Under the pieces are notes generated by a model that did no database searches, was not told where the DNA came from, and saw only the letters and a list, made by a program, of their open reading frames with translations. Both the position numbers and the translations under genes were made by a program. From an uncultured Prevotellaceae bacterium (GTDB lineage Bacteria; Bacteroidota; Bacteroidia; Bacteroidales; Bacteroidaceae), in contig USTH01000006.1 in the NCBI GenBank assembly GCA_900557555.1, forward strand, positions 1-52,718: DNA of 52,718 nt, read 5' to 3'. Each line of letters starts with the position of its first letter. Positions within the stretch are counted from its first letter, which is position 1. This document shows positions 44,201 through 52,718 of this stretch, in pieces.

Positions 44201-45847
44201 TTATTTGCAGCCGTAGCAGCCGGGCTTAAGTTGTTTGAAGAAGTCGTTGCCTTTGTCATCTACAAGAATGAATGCGGGGAAGTTCTCCACTTCAATTTTC
44301 CAGATGGCCTCCATACCAAGCTCCGGATATTCCACACACTCAATGGACTTGATATTGTTTTGTGCAAGAATGGCGGCTGGTCCACCAATAGAACCAAGAT
44401 AGAAGCCTCCATGTGCCTTGCAGGCGTTGGTCACATCAAGCGAGCGGTTGCCCTTGGCAAGCATTATGAGACTGCCGCCGTGTGACTGGAACTCATCTAC
44501 ATAGGGGTCCATGCGCCCTGCCGTGGTGGGACCCATTGAGCCACAAGCCATGCCCTTTGGGGTCTTGGCAGGGCCTGCATAATAGATGGGGTGGTTCTTG
44601 AGGTAGTCGGGCATCTCTTCGCCAGCATCCAGACGGGCTTTTATCTTTGCGTGGGCAATGTCGCGTCCTACTATGATGGTGCCATTCAGAGACAAGCGTG
44701 TTCCGATGGGGTATTTGGTAAGAATGCCACACACGTCACGCATGGGCTGGTTGAGGTCGATCTTCACAGCATCGCCCTCGCCTGCACTGCGGAGTTCAGC
44801 GGGAATGAGTTCATAGGGTTTGTCGTCGAGTTTTTCAATCCAGATGCCATCTTTGTTGATTTTGCACTTGATGTTGCGGTCAGCCGAGCAACTAACGCCC
44901 AGACCTATGGGGCATGATGCCCCGTGGCGCGGCAGTCGCACCACACGCACATCGTGAGCCAGATACTTGCCGCCGAACTGTGCACCCAGTCCTATGTTCC
45001 ACGCTTCGTGAAGAAGAGTCTTCTCAAGTTCTACATCACGGAATGCCCTACCGGTTTCGTCACCTGTGGTGGGCAGAGAATCATAATAATGAGTAGAAGC
45101 GAGCTTCACTGTAAGCAAGTTTCTCTCGGCACTGGTACCGCCTATAACTATGGCTATGTGGTAAGGCGGGCAGGCTGCGGTACCCAGACTCTTCATCTTC
45201 TCTACAAGGAAGGGAACAAGAGTGCCGGGGTTCTGAATGCGAGCTTTAGTCTCTTGATAAAGGTATGTCTTGTTGGCAGAGCCACCACCCTTTGTTACGC
45301 AGAGAAATCTGTACTCCATGCCCTCTGTGGCCTCTATGCCGATTTGGGCAGGCAGATTGCATCTGGTGTTTACTTCGTTGTACATGTCAAGAGGGGCATT
45401 CTGCGAGTAGCGCAGGTTTTCCTCGGTATAGGTCTTATAGACACCGTGCGACAACGCCTCTTCATCGCAATAACCTGTCCACACCTGCTGTCCCTTTTCG
45501 CCGTGGATAATGGCGGTGCCAGTATCCTGACACAATGGCAGGCTGCCCTTGGCGGCCACCTCGGCATTGCGCAAGAATGTCAGGGCTACATATTTGTCGT
45601 TGTCAGAAGCCTCTGGGTCGGAGAGTATCTTGGCAACTTGCTCGTTGTGGCTGCGACGCAACATGAAACTTACGTCACGAAATGCTGCATTTGCCATTTT
45701 TGTCAGACCCTCGGCCTCAACTTTCAATATGGGATGCCCTTCAAATTCCCCCACCGAAACATAGTCTTTGGTAAGGAGGTAGTAATCTGTTGTGTCTGAC
45801 CCCAGCTGAAACATTGGGGCATAGCGGAATTCGGGTGTTGTTGCCAT
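44201..45847 (-). CDS. Class I fumarate hydratase (Fe-S)
   Basis: This enzyme interconverts fumarate and malate with an oxygen-sensitive 4Fe-4S cluster. In Bacteroidales it belongs to the reductive branch that makes succinate. The 548-residue product fuses the alpha part (FLRNAEVAAKGSLPLCQDTG, GGGSANKTYLY, PYHIAIVIGGTSAERNLLTV, VSCSADRNIKCK) and the beta part (LNGTIIVGRDIAHAKIKARL, MGPTTAGRMDPYVDEF, KGNRSLDVTNACKAHGGFYL), as in FumA/FumB. The conserved Cys residues needed for the cluster are present. The C-terminus GCYGCK is Cys-rich. It is a single gene, divergent from the GH92 gene. Confidence 0.95.
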   Translation of the reverse strand: MATTPEFRYAPMFQLGSDTTDYYLLTKDYVSVGEFEGHPILKVEAEGLTKMANAAFRDVSFMLRRSHNEQVAKILSDPEASDNDKYVALTFLRNAEVAAKGSLPLCQDTGTAIIHGEKGQQVWTGYCDEEALSHGVYKTYTEENLRYSQNAPLDMYNEVNTRCNLPAQIGIEATEGMEYRFLCVTKGGGSANKTYLYQETKARIQNPGTLVPFLVEKMKSLGTAACPPYHIAIVIGGTSAERNLLTVKLASTHYYDSLPTTGDETGRAFRDVELEKTLLHEAWNIGLGAQFGGKYLAHDVRVVRLPRHGASCPIGLGVSCSADRNIKCKINKDGIWIEKLDDKPYELIPAELRSAGEGDAVKIDLNQPMRDVCGILTKYPIGTRLSLNGTIIVGRDIAHAKIKARLDAGEEMPDYLKNHPIYYAGPAKTPKGMACGSMGPTTAGRMDPYVDEFQSHGGSLIMLAKGNRSLDVTNACKAHGGFYLGSIGGPAAILAQNNIKSIECVEYPELGMEAIWKIEVENFPAFILVDDKGNDFFKQLKPGCYGCK

Positions 45848-45894
45848 AGTATTTCTTCTTTTGTCGTTTTACTTTAGATTTGTTTTTACTCTTG

Positions 45895-45902
45895 CAAAAT
45901 TA
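45895..45902 (-). promoter_or_regulatory. Candidate -7 box of fumarase
   Basis: CAAAATTA reads TAATTTTG on the minus strand, matching TAnnTTTG, about 48 bp before the start codon. A CAAA at 45915-45918 is too close to be an ideal -33 box. Confidence 0.5.
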
Positions 45903-45945
45903 CACTTTTATATTCAAACGTCTGCCTGTTAGGCAAATCTTTTAT

Positions 45946-45953
45946 TATCTTTG
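45946..45953 (+). promoter_or_regulatory. Candidate -7 box of the GH92 operon
   Basis: TATCTTTG matches TAnnTTTG and lies 59 bp before the GH92 start codon. The -33 region (TGTT near 45927) is a weak match. Confidence 0.5.
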
Positions 45954-46012
45954 TAAGCAAATTTAAGACACCCATCAAACAACGTTACACAAAACATACC
46001 AAACACAACAAA

Positions 46013-48232
46013 ATGAAAGTTCTTCACTCATGTCTGCTGGCCATTGCCACACTGACCGCCACAACAGCAGTCGCATCACGTGGCAACCATCTGTCCACAC
46101 AGGAAAGGTACTATGCAGATTACGTAAATCCCCTTATTGGCACCGACAACCACGGTCATGTGGCAGTGGGCGGAGGTGTGCCGTTCGGCATGGTAAACAT
46201 CGGGCCGGTGGAAATGGGCGAAGGATGGGACTGGTGTTCGGGCTACAACTATCCAGACACCCAGATACTGGGATTCAGCCCTCTACACATCAGTGGCACT
46301 GGATGCAGCGACCTTGGCGACATTCTGGTAATGCCCGTGAGCGGCAATGTCAGCAAAGCCCGCGGTGATGCCAAAAGGCCAGAGTCTGGCCACTTCTCCA
46401 CCTTCTCTCACAGCAAAGAGACGGCAAGGGCCGGTTATTACAGCGTAGTGCTTGACCGCTGGAACATTCTGGCAGAAATGACAGCCACAGAGCGTGTGGC
46501 ATGGATGCGCTTCGGCTGGCCGAAAGACAATACTGACCAAAGGGTAATCATAGACTTACGCAACGCTATCGGTGACGTTGCCACTGATTGCGAAATCTAC
46601 CAGATTGACAGCAACACCATTGCCGGCCATCGTACATCCACAGGTTGGTCGCCACGACACTCGGTGTACTTTGTGGCAGAGTTTTCAAGACCCATAGCCA
46701 CGTGGAGGGTTTATGAAGACAACCGACTGCAACCGGGTACAGCCCTGCGAAGCACACGCGCATTTGGTGAAGCAACCCTTGCAGACAACGGGCAGAGCCA
46801 ACTTACCATGAAGATGGCCATCTCGCAAGTCAGTGTGGCCAACGCAATATCCAACCTGCGGCACGAAAGCCACGGAGCTGACGCCTTTGACCAAGTAAAG
46901 GACTCCGCACAACAGGCATGGAACAAATGGCTCGGGCTGGTCGATGCCAATTTCTATGACAAGAAACACCGCACCATATTCTATACTGCTCTCTACCACA
47001 TGATGTTGCAGCCCATAGTATGTTCTGACACCGACGGAAGCTATGTGGGTTCTGACGGCATTGTGCATAAAGACCCTGGCAGCAGGTGCTACACAATATG
47101 GAGCTGTTGGGACACTTACCGCACATATCACCCGCTGGCAACGCTCATCATGCCGCAACTGCAGAAAGACTGGAGCAATTCTTTGCTTAAAATAAACCGC
47201 GAACAGGGCTTCTTGCCCATCTGGCATCTTATGAACACCGAAACCTACACTATGGTGGGAATGTCATCTGTGCCTATTCTCGCCGACATGATTCTCAAAG
47301 GCTACGTGGACACAGACAAGCAGGAGGAGGCTTTCCTTGCCCTCAAAAACACCATGATGACCGACTATCGCGGGTTGGATGACATGAAGAGACTCGGATA
47401 TGTGTCTGACAAATGGAGCCAAAGCGTCTCGCTCACCATGGAATATTGTCTCAACGATTGGTGTGTGGCGAAGGTGGCAGAGAAATTAGGCCACACACAA
47501 GACTACGACTACTTCATGAAACGAAGCCAAGGCTACAAAATAATCTACGACCGTCAGACAGGCTTCATGCGCTCGCTTAACGAGAAGGGAGAATTTCCAC
47601 CTGCCAAGGGCTTCAAACCCAACATTCAGACACGCGACTACACAGAGGGCAACCCATGGCAATACTTGTGGCTCGTTCCACATGATGTTGAAGGACTCAA
47701 ATCACTCATTGGCGACAACAAGACCTTTGCAGACCGACTTGACTCACTGTTTGAAGCCGATGAAGACCTCGGTGAAAACTATGCACTCGACATCGCCGGA
47801 CTGATAGGACAATATGCCCACGGCAACGAACCGAGTCACCACATCGCATACCTCTACAACTATGCAGACAAGCAAGACAAAACAGCCGCGACCGTACGTA
47901 AGATAATGACAACTCTCTACAACGACACAAAAGACGGACTGGCGGGCAACGAAGACTGCGGACAAATGTCGGCATGGTTCGTCACCTCGGCAATGGGGAT
48001 GTATCAGGTGGAGCCATGTGGCGGACGCTACCAGTTTGGCAGCCCTCTCGTCAACAAAGCATCGTTTAAAACAGCATCAGGAAAAACATTCACCATCCTG
48101 GCCCACAACAACTCTGACCAAAACATCTATATACGCAAGGTAAAGCTAAACGGCAAACCATATAAGAAGAACTATATCGACTTTGCCGACATACAAGCAG
48201 GAGGCGTGTTGGAGTTCTTTATGGGGAAATAG
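46013..48232 (+). CDS. GH92 family alpha-mannosidase, exported
   Basis: GH92 enzymes are calcium-dependent exo-alpha-mannosidases that trim mannose from N-glycans and yeast mannan. The 739-residue product has a signal peptide (ending TTAVASR or nearby). Family hallmarks are YVNPLIGTDNHGHVAVGGGV at the start of the beta-sandwich domain, GFSPLHISGTGCSDLGDILV, RCYTIWSCWDTYRTYHPLAT, GNEPSHHIAYLYNYA and GNEDCGQMSAWFVTSAMGMY (with the catalytic acid region). Linkage specificity cannot be read off. It is not accompanied by SusC/SusD genes, so it is outside a classical polysaccharide utilisation locus. It heads GH92-HAD-M64-TPR. Confidence 0.94.
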   Translation: MKVLHSCLLAIATLTATTAVASRGNHLSTQERYYADYVNPLIGTDNHGHVAVGGGVPFGMVNIGPVEMGEGWDWCSGYNYPDTQILGFSPLHISGTGCSDLGDILVMPVSGNVSKARGDAKRPESGHFSTFSHSKETARAGYYSVVLDRWNILAEMTATERVAWMRFGWPKDNTDQRVIIDLRNAIGDVATDCEIYQIDSNTIAGHRTSTGWSPRHSVYFVAEFSRPIATWRVYEDNRLQPGTALRSTRAFGEATLADNGQSQLTMKMAISQVSVANAISNLRHESHGADAFDQVKDSAQQAWNKWLGLVDANFYDKKHRTIFYTALYHMMLQPIVCSDTDGSYVGSDGIVHKDPGSRCYTIWSCWDTYRTYHPLATLIMPQLQKDWSNSLLKINREQGFLPIWHLMNTETYTMVGMSSVPILADMILKGYVDTDKQEEAFLALKNTMMTDYRGLDDMKRLGYVSDKWSQSVSLTMEYCLNDWCVAKVAEKLGHTQDYDYFMKRSQGYKIIYDRQTGFMRSLNEKGEFPPAKGFKPNIQTRDYTEGNPWQYLWLVPHDVEGLKSLIGDNKTFADRLDSLFEADEDLGENYALDIAGLIGQYAHGNEPSHHIAYLYNYADKQDKTAATVRKIMTTLYNDTKDGLAGNEDCGQMSAWFVTSAMGMYQVEPCGGRYQFGSPLVNKASFKTASGKTFTILAHNNSDQNIYIRKVKLNGKPYKKNYIDFADIQAGGVLEFFMGK

Positions 48233-48266
48233 CCCTGCTCGCAAAAATAAACACATACAATACCAC

Positions 48267-48929
48267 ATGAACAACCTCAAAAACATCATCTTTGACCTGG
48301 GCGGAGTACTCATGAACTTTGACTTTGCCGGAGCTGGCGAGAAGTTCAGTCATCTGGGACTGCCCATATCACTACCCGACTCAGTAAATTCAAAACATCG
48401 CACACAAGAGGCCAAGCCCAACCGGGCTGACGAGGCCATCAACGCATATATCAACGGGTTCGTCAGCGAAGAACAGTTTGCTGCAGTTCTGCTGCCACAC
48501 TGCAAGAAGCCAGGAGTGACCACCTCAGACATCGTTGACACGCTTTATTCGCTCGACGGCAGTTTCCCGGCACAACGCATCAACGCCCTTGTGAAACTGC
48601 GCACAAGATATAAGGTCTTTCTGCTCAGCAACATCAACCGTCACATGTGGACGCGTACCCAAGATATGCTACAACGACAAGGGTATAAGCCGCAAGACTG
48701 TTTTGACGACACATTTCTCAGCTTTGAGATGCTGATGGCAAAGCCCTCGCCCGACATCTTCGTCCAAATGATTTCCAAGACAGGACTTAATCCACAGGAA
48801 ACAATCTATTTTGACGACCTCGTTGAAAACACAGAGGCTGGTGCTGCCTTGGGACTGCAAGCCCAACTTGTAGAATCAAACAGACTGGAGGACTGCCAGG
48901 CATACACTACCTTATTGAACAACATCTGA
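48267..48929 (+). CDS. HAD-superfamily phosphatase (subfamily IA, YihX-like)
   Basis: This is a small cytosolic phosphatase, probably acting on a sugar phosphate or similar. The start at 48267 gives MNNLKNIIFDLGGVLMNFDF, placing the nucleophile D10 in the first HAD motif. The second motif is VFLLSNINRH, the lysine lies in MLMAKPSPDIFVQMI, and the acidic motif is TIYFDDLVENTEAGAALGL. The usual second Asp (DxD) is Gly here, as in many YihX-type proteins. The product is 220 residues. It starts 34 bp after GH92 and ends 8 bp before the M64 gene. Confidence 0.9.
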   Translation: MNNLKNIIFDLGGVLMNFDFAGAGEKFSHLGLPISLPDSVNSKHRTQEAKPNRADEAINAYINGFVSEEQFAAVLLPHCKKPGVTTSDIVDTLYSLDGSFPAQRINALVKLRTRYKVFLLSNINRHMWTRTQDMLQRQGYKPQDCFDDTFLSFEMLMAKPSPDIFVQMISKTGLNPQETIYFDDLVENTEAGAALGLQAQLVESNRLEDCQAYTTLLNNI

Positions 48930-48937
48930 AAATTTCC

Positions 48938-50260
48938 ATGAGAACACTACTTATATGCTTGGCCCTACTACTGTCAAGCGCAGCAGAAGCACACGTGGAT
49001 TTTGACACGTATTTTGACGGGCGCACCCTGCGTATTGACTATACTTTTGCAGGAGACTCCGCAAGCCAGCAAATATTCCTTGACCATTGCTACAGCTTAG
49101 ACCACTGGGCAGGAAGACGCGTCAACCTCGACAAGTTGTATCTTGAAGGCACAGCCGACATCACCATGCGAACCGTTGACACCGGAAAGATAATCTACCG
49201 CCACTCGTTTTCGACACACTTTCAAGATTGGACAGGCATCAAGCAAGCCACCGCGTTGCGATGTGCCTACGACCACGTGGTGACGGTGCCAATGCCACGC
49301 AACCCTACAGAGGTGGAAATAAATCTCTACGACTTCAGGCAGAAACCGGTTGCATCACTTGTTCACAAAGTGGACCCGAAAGACATTCTTATACGCAATC
49401 TGTCGGCCGGCACTATTAACCCGCCATCCAAATACATCCTACATTCTGGCGACAGCAAAGAGTGTATTGATGTGGCTATTCTGGCAGAAGGGTACGACAA
49501 AGACGAACTACAGAAGTTCTATGACGATGCAAAGAGATTTATAGACGCCCTGTTCAGCTACGAACCATTCAAGTCTAACGTAAACAAGTTCAACGTCATT
49601 GCCGTCGGAGCTGTCTCAGCGCAAAGTGGCATAAGCGAACCCGCCAAAGGCATCTGGAAGCAGACTGCCATAAACTCGTGCTTCAACTTTCTGTATATGG
49701 ATCGCCTCCTCGGCGTGCCAAGCCTGCGTAAAGCCAACGACCTGCTTGCCGGCGTGGATTACGAACACATTCTCATTCTGGCCAACACCGACACCTATGG
49801 CGGCTGCGGAGTCTACAACAGCTACTGCATCACCGCTGCCCACAACGTCAATGCCATACCCGTCACCGTGCATGAGTTTGCGCATGAATTTGGTGGCTTG
49901 GGCGACGAATACTTCTATGATGACACCTACACACAATATTATTACCCCGACGTAGAACCATGGAACGAAAACCTCACCACCCTTGCCGACTTCAAACGGA
50001 AATGGGCAGACATGCTGCCTGCCGGTGCAACCATACCTGCAAAGCCAGAAGATGTTGCAAAACTCGACAAGAACGACGTAACAACCATTGGTGTCTATGA
50101 GGGTGGTGGTTATCAGAGCAAGGGCGTCTACCGCCCTGCTGTCAACTGCCGCATGCGAACCAACAGCGTACCAGATTTCTGCCCTGTTTGCAAGCGTGCT
50201 CTCAACCGCATGATTGACTACCATATAACAGAAACCGAACCGGCCACTCCGTCTCTATGA
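48938..50260 (+). CDS. M64 family zinc metallopeptidase, exported
   Basis: This secreted peptidase of the IgA-protease M64 family has 440 residues and a signal peptide (MRTLLICLALLLSSAAEA). It has the M64 N-terminal beta domain (FDTYFDGRTLRIDYTFAGDS) and the catalytic domain with CIDVAILAEGYDKDEL. The zinc site HEFAHEFGGLGDEY starts at about 312 (H-E-x-x-H with a downstream Asp/Glu), followed by NCRMRTNSVPDFCPVCKRAL near the end. Bacteroidales carry many of these. The real substrate is unknown and need not be immunoglobulin. Confidence 0.94.
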   Translation: MRTLLICLALLLSSAAEAHVDFDTYFDGRTLRIDYTFAGDSASQQIFLDHCYSLDHWAGRRVNLDKLYLEGTADITMRTVDTGKIIYRHSFSTHFQDWTGIKQATALRCAYDHVVTVPMPRNPTEVEINLYDFRQKPVASLVHKVDPKDILIRNLSAGTINPPSKYILHSGDSKECIDVAILAEGYDKDELQKFYDDAKRFIDALFSYEPFKSNVNKFNVIAVGAVSAQSGISEPAKGIWKQTAINSCFNFLYMDRLLGVPSLRKANDLLAGVDYEHILILANTDTYGGCGVYNSYCITAAHNVNAIPVTVHEFAHEFGGLGDEYFYDDTYTQYYYPDVEPWNENLTTLADFKRKWADMLPAGATIPAKPEDVAKLDKNDVTTIGVYEGGGYQSKGVYRPAVNCRMRTNSVPDFCPVCKRALNRMIDYHITETEPATPSL

Positions 50261-50290
50261 CGAATGGGCCACAACAAAACATCTTTATCC

Positions 50291-51352
50291 ATGAAGAGAA
50301 TACCTCATATAATCTCCCTTGCATGCTGCCTTGCGCTAACCTCCACAACACACGGCCAGACAGCCACTGACACCGAAGCAACCTTTGAACTGGGACGTCA
50401 GATGGTGCAAAACAGACAGTTCAAAAAGGCCGCCGCCCTGCTGGACAGCATTGCCCAACTCAACATCTCACCTGACTATAAGGCAAAGTATCTGGCAATA
50501 AACGGAATACTGCAGCGCGACAGTCTGCACAACACACCTAAAGCCTTGGAATACTTCCAAAAAGCCGAATCACTATACGCCGACATTATGAAGCTGCGGC
50601 CGAAAGAGGTTGAAACAAGCGTGGTCTACGCCAGCATGGGACTCGGAGCGCAAGCCGACAGCCTCAAACAATATGCCACAGCCATCTCACACTACGAAAA
50701 AGCCATCGACTTCATCAGCCACCTGCTGTCAGAAGGAATCAGAGGGGCAAACATGAGCGATTTTGACCTGACCGTCATGCAATGCAGTTTTGAGCAAAGC
50801 CGTGCCATAGACTTCGGACACAACCACCAGTTTGAAGATGCCGAAGCAGCCTTTGAAGAACTGAAATACAACTACAGCCAGTTTGAATTGTCGCCAGACA
50901 CCGAAATGCTGATGCAAGGTTGGCTGTTTGGCTGCATCTGCCGACAACAATACATACTGATGTACGAATATGACAAACAAGACATCACAAAGGCCCTTGA
51001 AGAGACTAAAGCTCTGCTTGAGAAACTGCTCCGAGGACTGTCAAGCGACAACACTGCCATAAGCGAAGGGCTGGCATACCAAATGCCCATGTTCCTTTAT
51101 CACGCAGCCCGCATAAACCTTAAAGCCGGCAACCCCGAACAAGCCGTAAAATTATGCGGAAACGCAATGATGTGGAGTTCTGCCGATGACTGGAAACCCT
51201 CCATCACAAACATCAAGGGCGAAGCCCTCTTGTCACAGGGCAAAGAAGACGAGGCACGCCAATGCTGGGAGGAAGTGTTGAAACTCAACCCCCACTTCTA
51301 TGACAACAAAAATTCAGGACTGGTCTTGAACAAAAAGTTTGGCAACAAATAA
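50291..51352 (+). CDS. Exported TPR-repeat protein
   Basis: The product from the ATG at 50291 (MKRIPHIISLACCLALTSTT signal peptide) is 353 residues of helical repeats: FELGRQMVQNRQFKKAAALL, ALEYFQKAESLYADIMKLRP, ATAISHYEKAIDFISHLLSE, and finally LSQGKEDEARQCWEEVLKLN. These are tetratricopeptide units, which normally bind other proteins. It has no enzymatic motif. It lies 30 bp after the M64 gene and is likely co-transcribed, so it may act with it in the envelope. Confidence 0.85.
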   Translation: MKRIPHIISLACCLALTSTTHGQTATDTEATFELGRQMVQNRQFKKAAALLDSIAQLNISPDYKAKYLAINGILQRDSLHNTPKALEYFQKAESLYADIMKLRPKEVETSVVYASMGLGAQADSLKQYATAISHYEKAIDFISHLLSEGIRGANMSDFDLTVMQCSFEQSRAIDFGHNHQFEDAEAAFEELKYNYSQFELSPDTEMLMQGWLFGCICRQQYILMYEYDKQDITKALEETKALLEKLLRGLSSDNTAISEGLAYQMPMFLYHAARINLKAGNPEQAVKLCGNAMMWSSADDWKPSITNIKGEALLSQGKEDEARQCWEEVLKLNPHFYDNKNSGLVLNKKFGNK

Positions 51353-51365
51353 ATACTCGCAATTC

Positions 51366-51396
51366 TTTGTATATTCACAATAAATTATTTCCTTTG
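51366..51396 (+). promoter_or_regulatory. Candidate promoter of kbl
   Basis: TTTG (51366-51369) and TTCCTTTG (51389-51396) are 19 bp apart; the -7 box has TT in place of TA. It lies about 60 bp before the kbl start. Confidence 0.5.
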
Positions 51397-51456
51397 CATT
51401 TTAATGTAGTGACTCTTTGATAGCACGAGACTAATTAACTTACAATATAAAATAAC

Positions 51457-52644
51457 ATGTACGGTAAAATGAAAGAACATCTCTGCAATACCATTGCTGA
51501 GATTAAAGAAGCAGGACTCTACAAGAACGAGCGTCTTATTGAGAGTCCACAACAGGCAGCCATTCAGGTTGCAGGTAAAGAAGTACTCAACTTCTGTGCA
51601 AACAACTACCTCGGCCTCTCAAACCACCCGCGTCTTATCAAGGCCGCAAAAAACATGATGGACAAGCGTGGCTTCGGCATGTCGTCTGTACGCTTCATCT
51701 GTGGCACAGCCGACATTCACAAGGAACTTGAAGCCAAGATTTCTGAATTTTTCAAAACAGAAGACACCATTCTCTATGCAGCGTGCTTCGATGCCAACGG
51801 CGGTGTGTTTGAGCCACTTCTTACTGACGAAGATGCTATCATCTCGGATTCACTCAACCATGCCTCAATCATTGACGGCGTTCGTCTGTGCAAGGCCAAA
51901 CGCTATCGTTATGCCAATGCTGACATGGGAGAACTCGAAAAATGCCTTCAGGAGGCTCAGGCACAGCGTTTCCGCATTGTTGTTACCGATGGCGTGTTCT
52001 CAATGGACGGCAACGTTGCTCCGATGGACAAGATTTGCGACCTCGCAGAAAAATATGACGCCCTCGTAATGGTCGACGAAAGCCACTCTGCAGGTGTTGT
52101 AGGTGCTACGGGCCACGGCGTAAGCGAGTTTTTCAACACATACGGACGTGTGGACATCTACACTGGCACTCTGGGCAAGTCATTCGGTGGTGCAATGGGT
52201 GGATTTACCACTGGCCGCAAGGAAATCATCGACATTCTGCGTCAGCGCAGCCGTCCATACTTGTTCTCAAACTCTCTGGCACCCTCACTTGTAGGAGCTG
52301 GCATCGAAATGTTCAACATGCTGAAGGAAAGCAATTCCATACACGACAAGCTTGTTGAGAATGTCAACTACTTCCGCGACAAGATGATTGCTGCCGGATT
52401 TGACATCAAGCCTACACAGTCTGCCATCTGTGCAGTGATGCTCTACGACGCAAAACTGTCTCAGATCTTTGCCGCCAAGCTTCAAGAAGAAGGCATCTAT
52501 GTTACAGGCTTCTACTACCCTGTAGTGCCAAAGGGACAGGCACGTATCCGTGTGCAAGTTTCGGCAGGACACGAGCGCGAACACCTCGACAAGTGCATTG
52601 CCGCCTTCACCAAGGTGGGCAAAGAACTCGGATGCATCAAGTAG
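51457..52644 (+). CDS. kbl: Glycine C-acetyltransferase (2-amino-3-ketobutyrate CoA ligase)
   Basis: This PLP enzyme works with threonine dehydrogenase to convert threonine to glycine and acetyl-CoA. The 395-residue product has KEVLNFCANNYLGLSNHPRL, GFGMSSVRFICGTADIHKEL, VTDGVFSMDGNVAPMDKICD, the PLP aspartate/His region VMVDESHSAGVVGATGHG, and the PLP lysine in TGTLGKSFGGAMGG (about 241). Overall it fits Kbl better than the related KAS/serine palmitoyltransferase subfamilies (for example, RFICGT). Serine palmitoyltransferase, important for Bacteroidales sphingolipids, is the close alternative, but its sequence near these motifs differs. No tdh gene is seen in the window. It is a single gene with its own terminator. 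Confidence 0.9.
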   Translation: MYGKMKEHLCNTIAEIKEAGLYKNERLIESPQQAAIQVAGKEVLNFCANNYLGLSNHPRLIKAAKNMMDKRGFGMSSVRFICGTADIHKELEAKISEFFKTEDTILYAACFDANGGVFEPLLTDEDAIISDSLNHASIIDGVRLCKAKRYRYANADMGELEKCLQEAQAQRFRIVVTDGVFSMDGNVAPMDKICDLAEKYDALVMVDESHSAGVVGATGHGVSEFFNTYGRVDIYTGTLGKSFGGAMGGFTTGRKEIIDILRQRSRPYLFSNSLAPSLVGAGIEMFNMLKESNSIHDKLVENVNYFRDKMIAAGFDIKPTQSAICAVMLYDAKLSQIFAAKLQEEGIYVTGFYYPVVPKGQARIRVQVSAGHEREHLDKCIAAFTKVGKELGCIK

Positions 52645-52663
52645 CATAACACTATAATACGAT

Positions 52664-52706
52664 GAGGCTGTGTCGTAATTAATGTTTACGGCGCAGCCTC
52701 TGTTTT
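52664..52706 (+). terminator. Rho-independent terminator of kbl
   Basis: GAGGCTGTGTCGTAA pairs with TTACGGCGCAGCCTC (two G-U pairs allowed) and is followed by TGTTTTT. It begins 20 bp after the kbl stop. Confidence 0.85.
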
Positions 52707-52718
52707 TGAGCCTTGAGG

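Overview
The window looks like a chromosomal segment of a Bacteroidales bacterium, most likely a Prevotella-type genus. The evidence is a GldH gliding/type IX secretion lipoprotein, several secreted proteins with short type IX-like C-terminal tails (endings such as GVYVINKKKITVK), Bacteroidetes promoters of the form TTTG-N19-TAnnTTTG, the cluster rimP-nusA-infB-cvpA-sufBCDS, a GH92 mannosidase, an M64 peptidase and lipoproteins with SPII boxes. Species-level placement is not possible from reading alone.

Layout. 1-1114 is non-coding and repeat-rich. 1115-4633 (minus) is rsfS-ftsH-cdsA. 4705-5450 holds a complete copy of a short inverted-repeat element, tRNA-Gln(CTG) with its own promoter and terminator, and repeat debris. 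5451-11429 (minus) holds a small lipoprotein and a three-gene, visibly AT-richer operon of exported proteins (beta-helix, 65-residue repeat, RCC1 propeller), preceded by a stretch (11463-11757) that folds into a large structured RNA. 12144-20177 (plus) is a surface-protein trio: two CotH-kinase-fold proteins with dockerin, cohesin-like and sorting domains, flanking a small cohesin/InlB-repeat/dockerin protein. 20181-25067 (plus) is a housekeeping run metF-holB-ricT-gldH-ppx. 25205-39115 (minus) holds a lipoprotein, ribD-rnhB, the suf Fe-S assembly genes joined to the rimP-nusA-infB translation operon, and a frameshifted beta-propeller lipoprotein. 39326-40673 is the wreck of a type I restriction locus: hsdS tail, intact fic, hsdR head. 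41041-44139 holds an SLH-like secreted protein and an O-antigen-ligase-like gene cut off by a repeat element. 44201-52644 holds class I fumarase (minus), then GH92-HAD-M64-TPR and kbl (plus).

Two repeat systems not explained by genes stand out. One is a family of about 185-bp MITE-like elements with roughly 22-bp imperfect inverted ends. It has nine full or partial copies here, and several lie exactly where genes are truncated. The other is a 78-bp element made of four TTTCGGCCGAAA-type palindromes at an exact 22-bp period. It occurs twice, in opposite orientation, and the same variant palindrome (TTTCCGCCGAAA) ends both copies. These, the structured leader RNA, and the CotH/dockerin/cohesin cluster are the best candidates for something undescribed.
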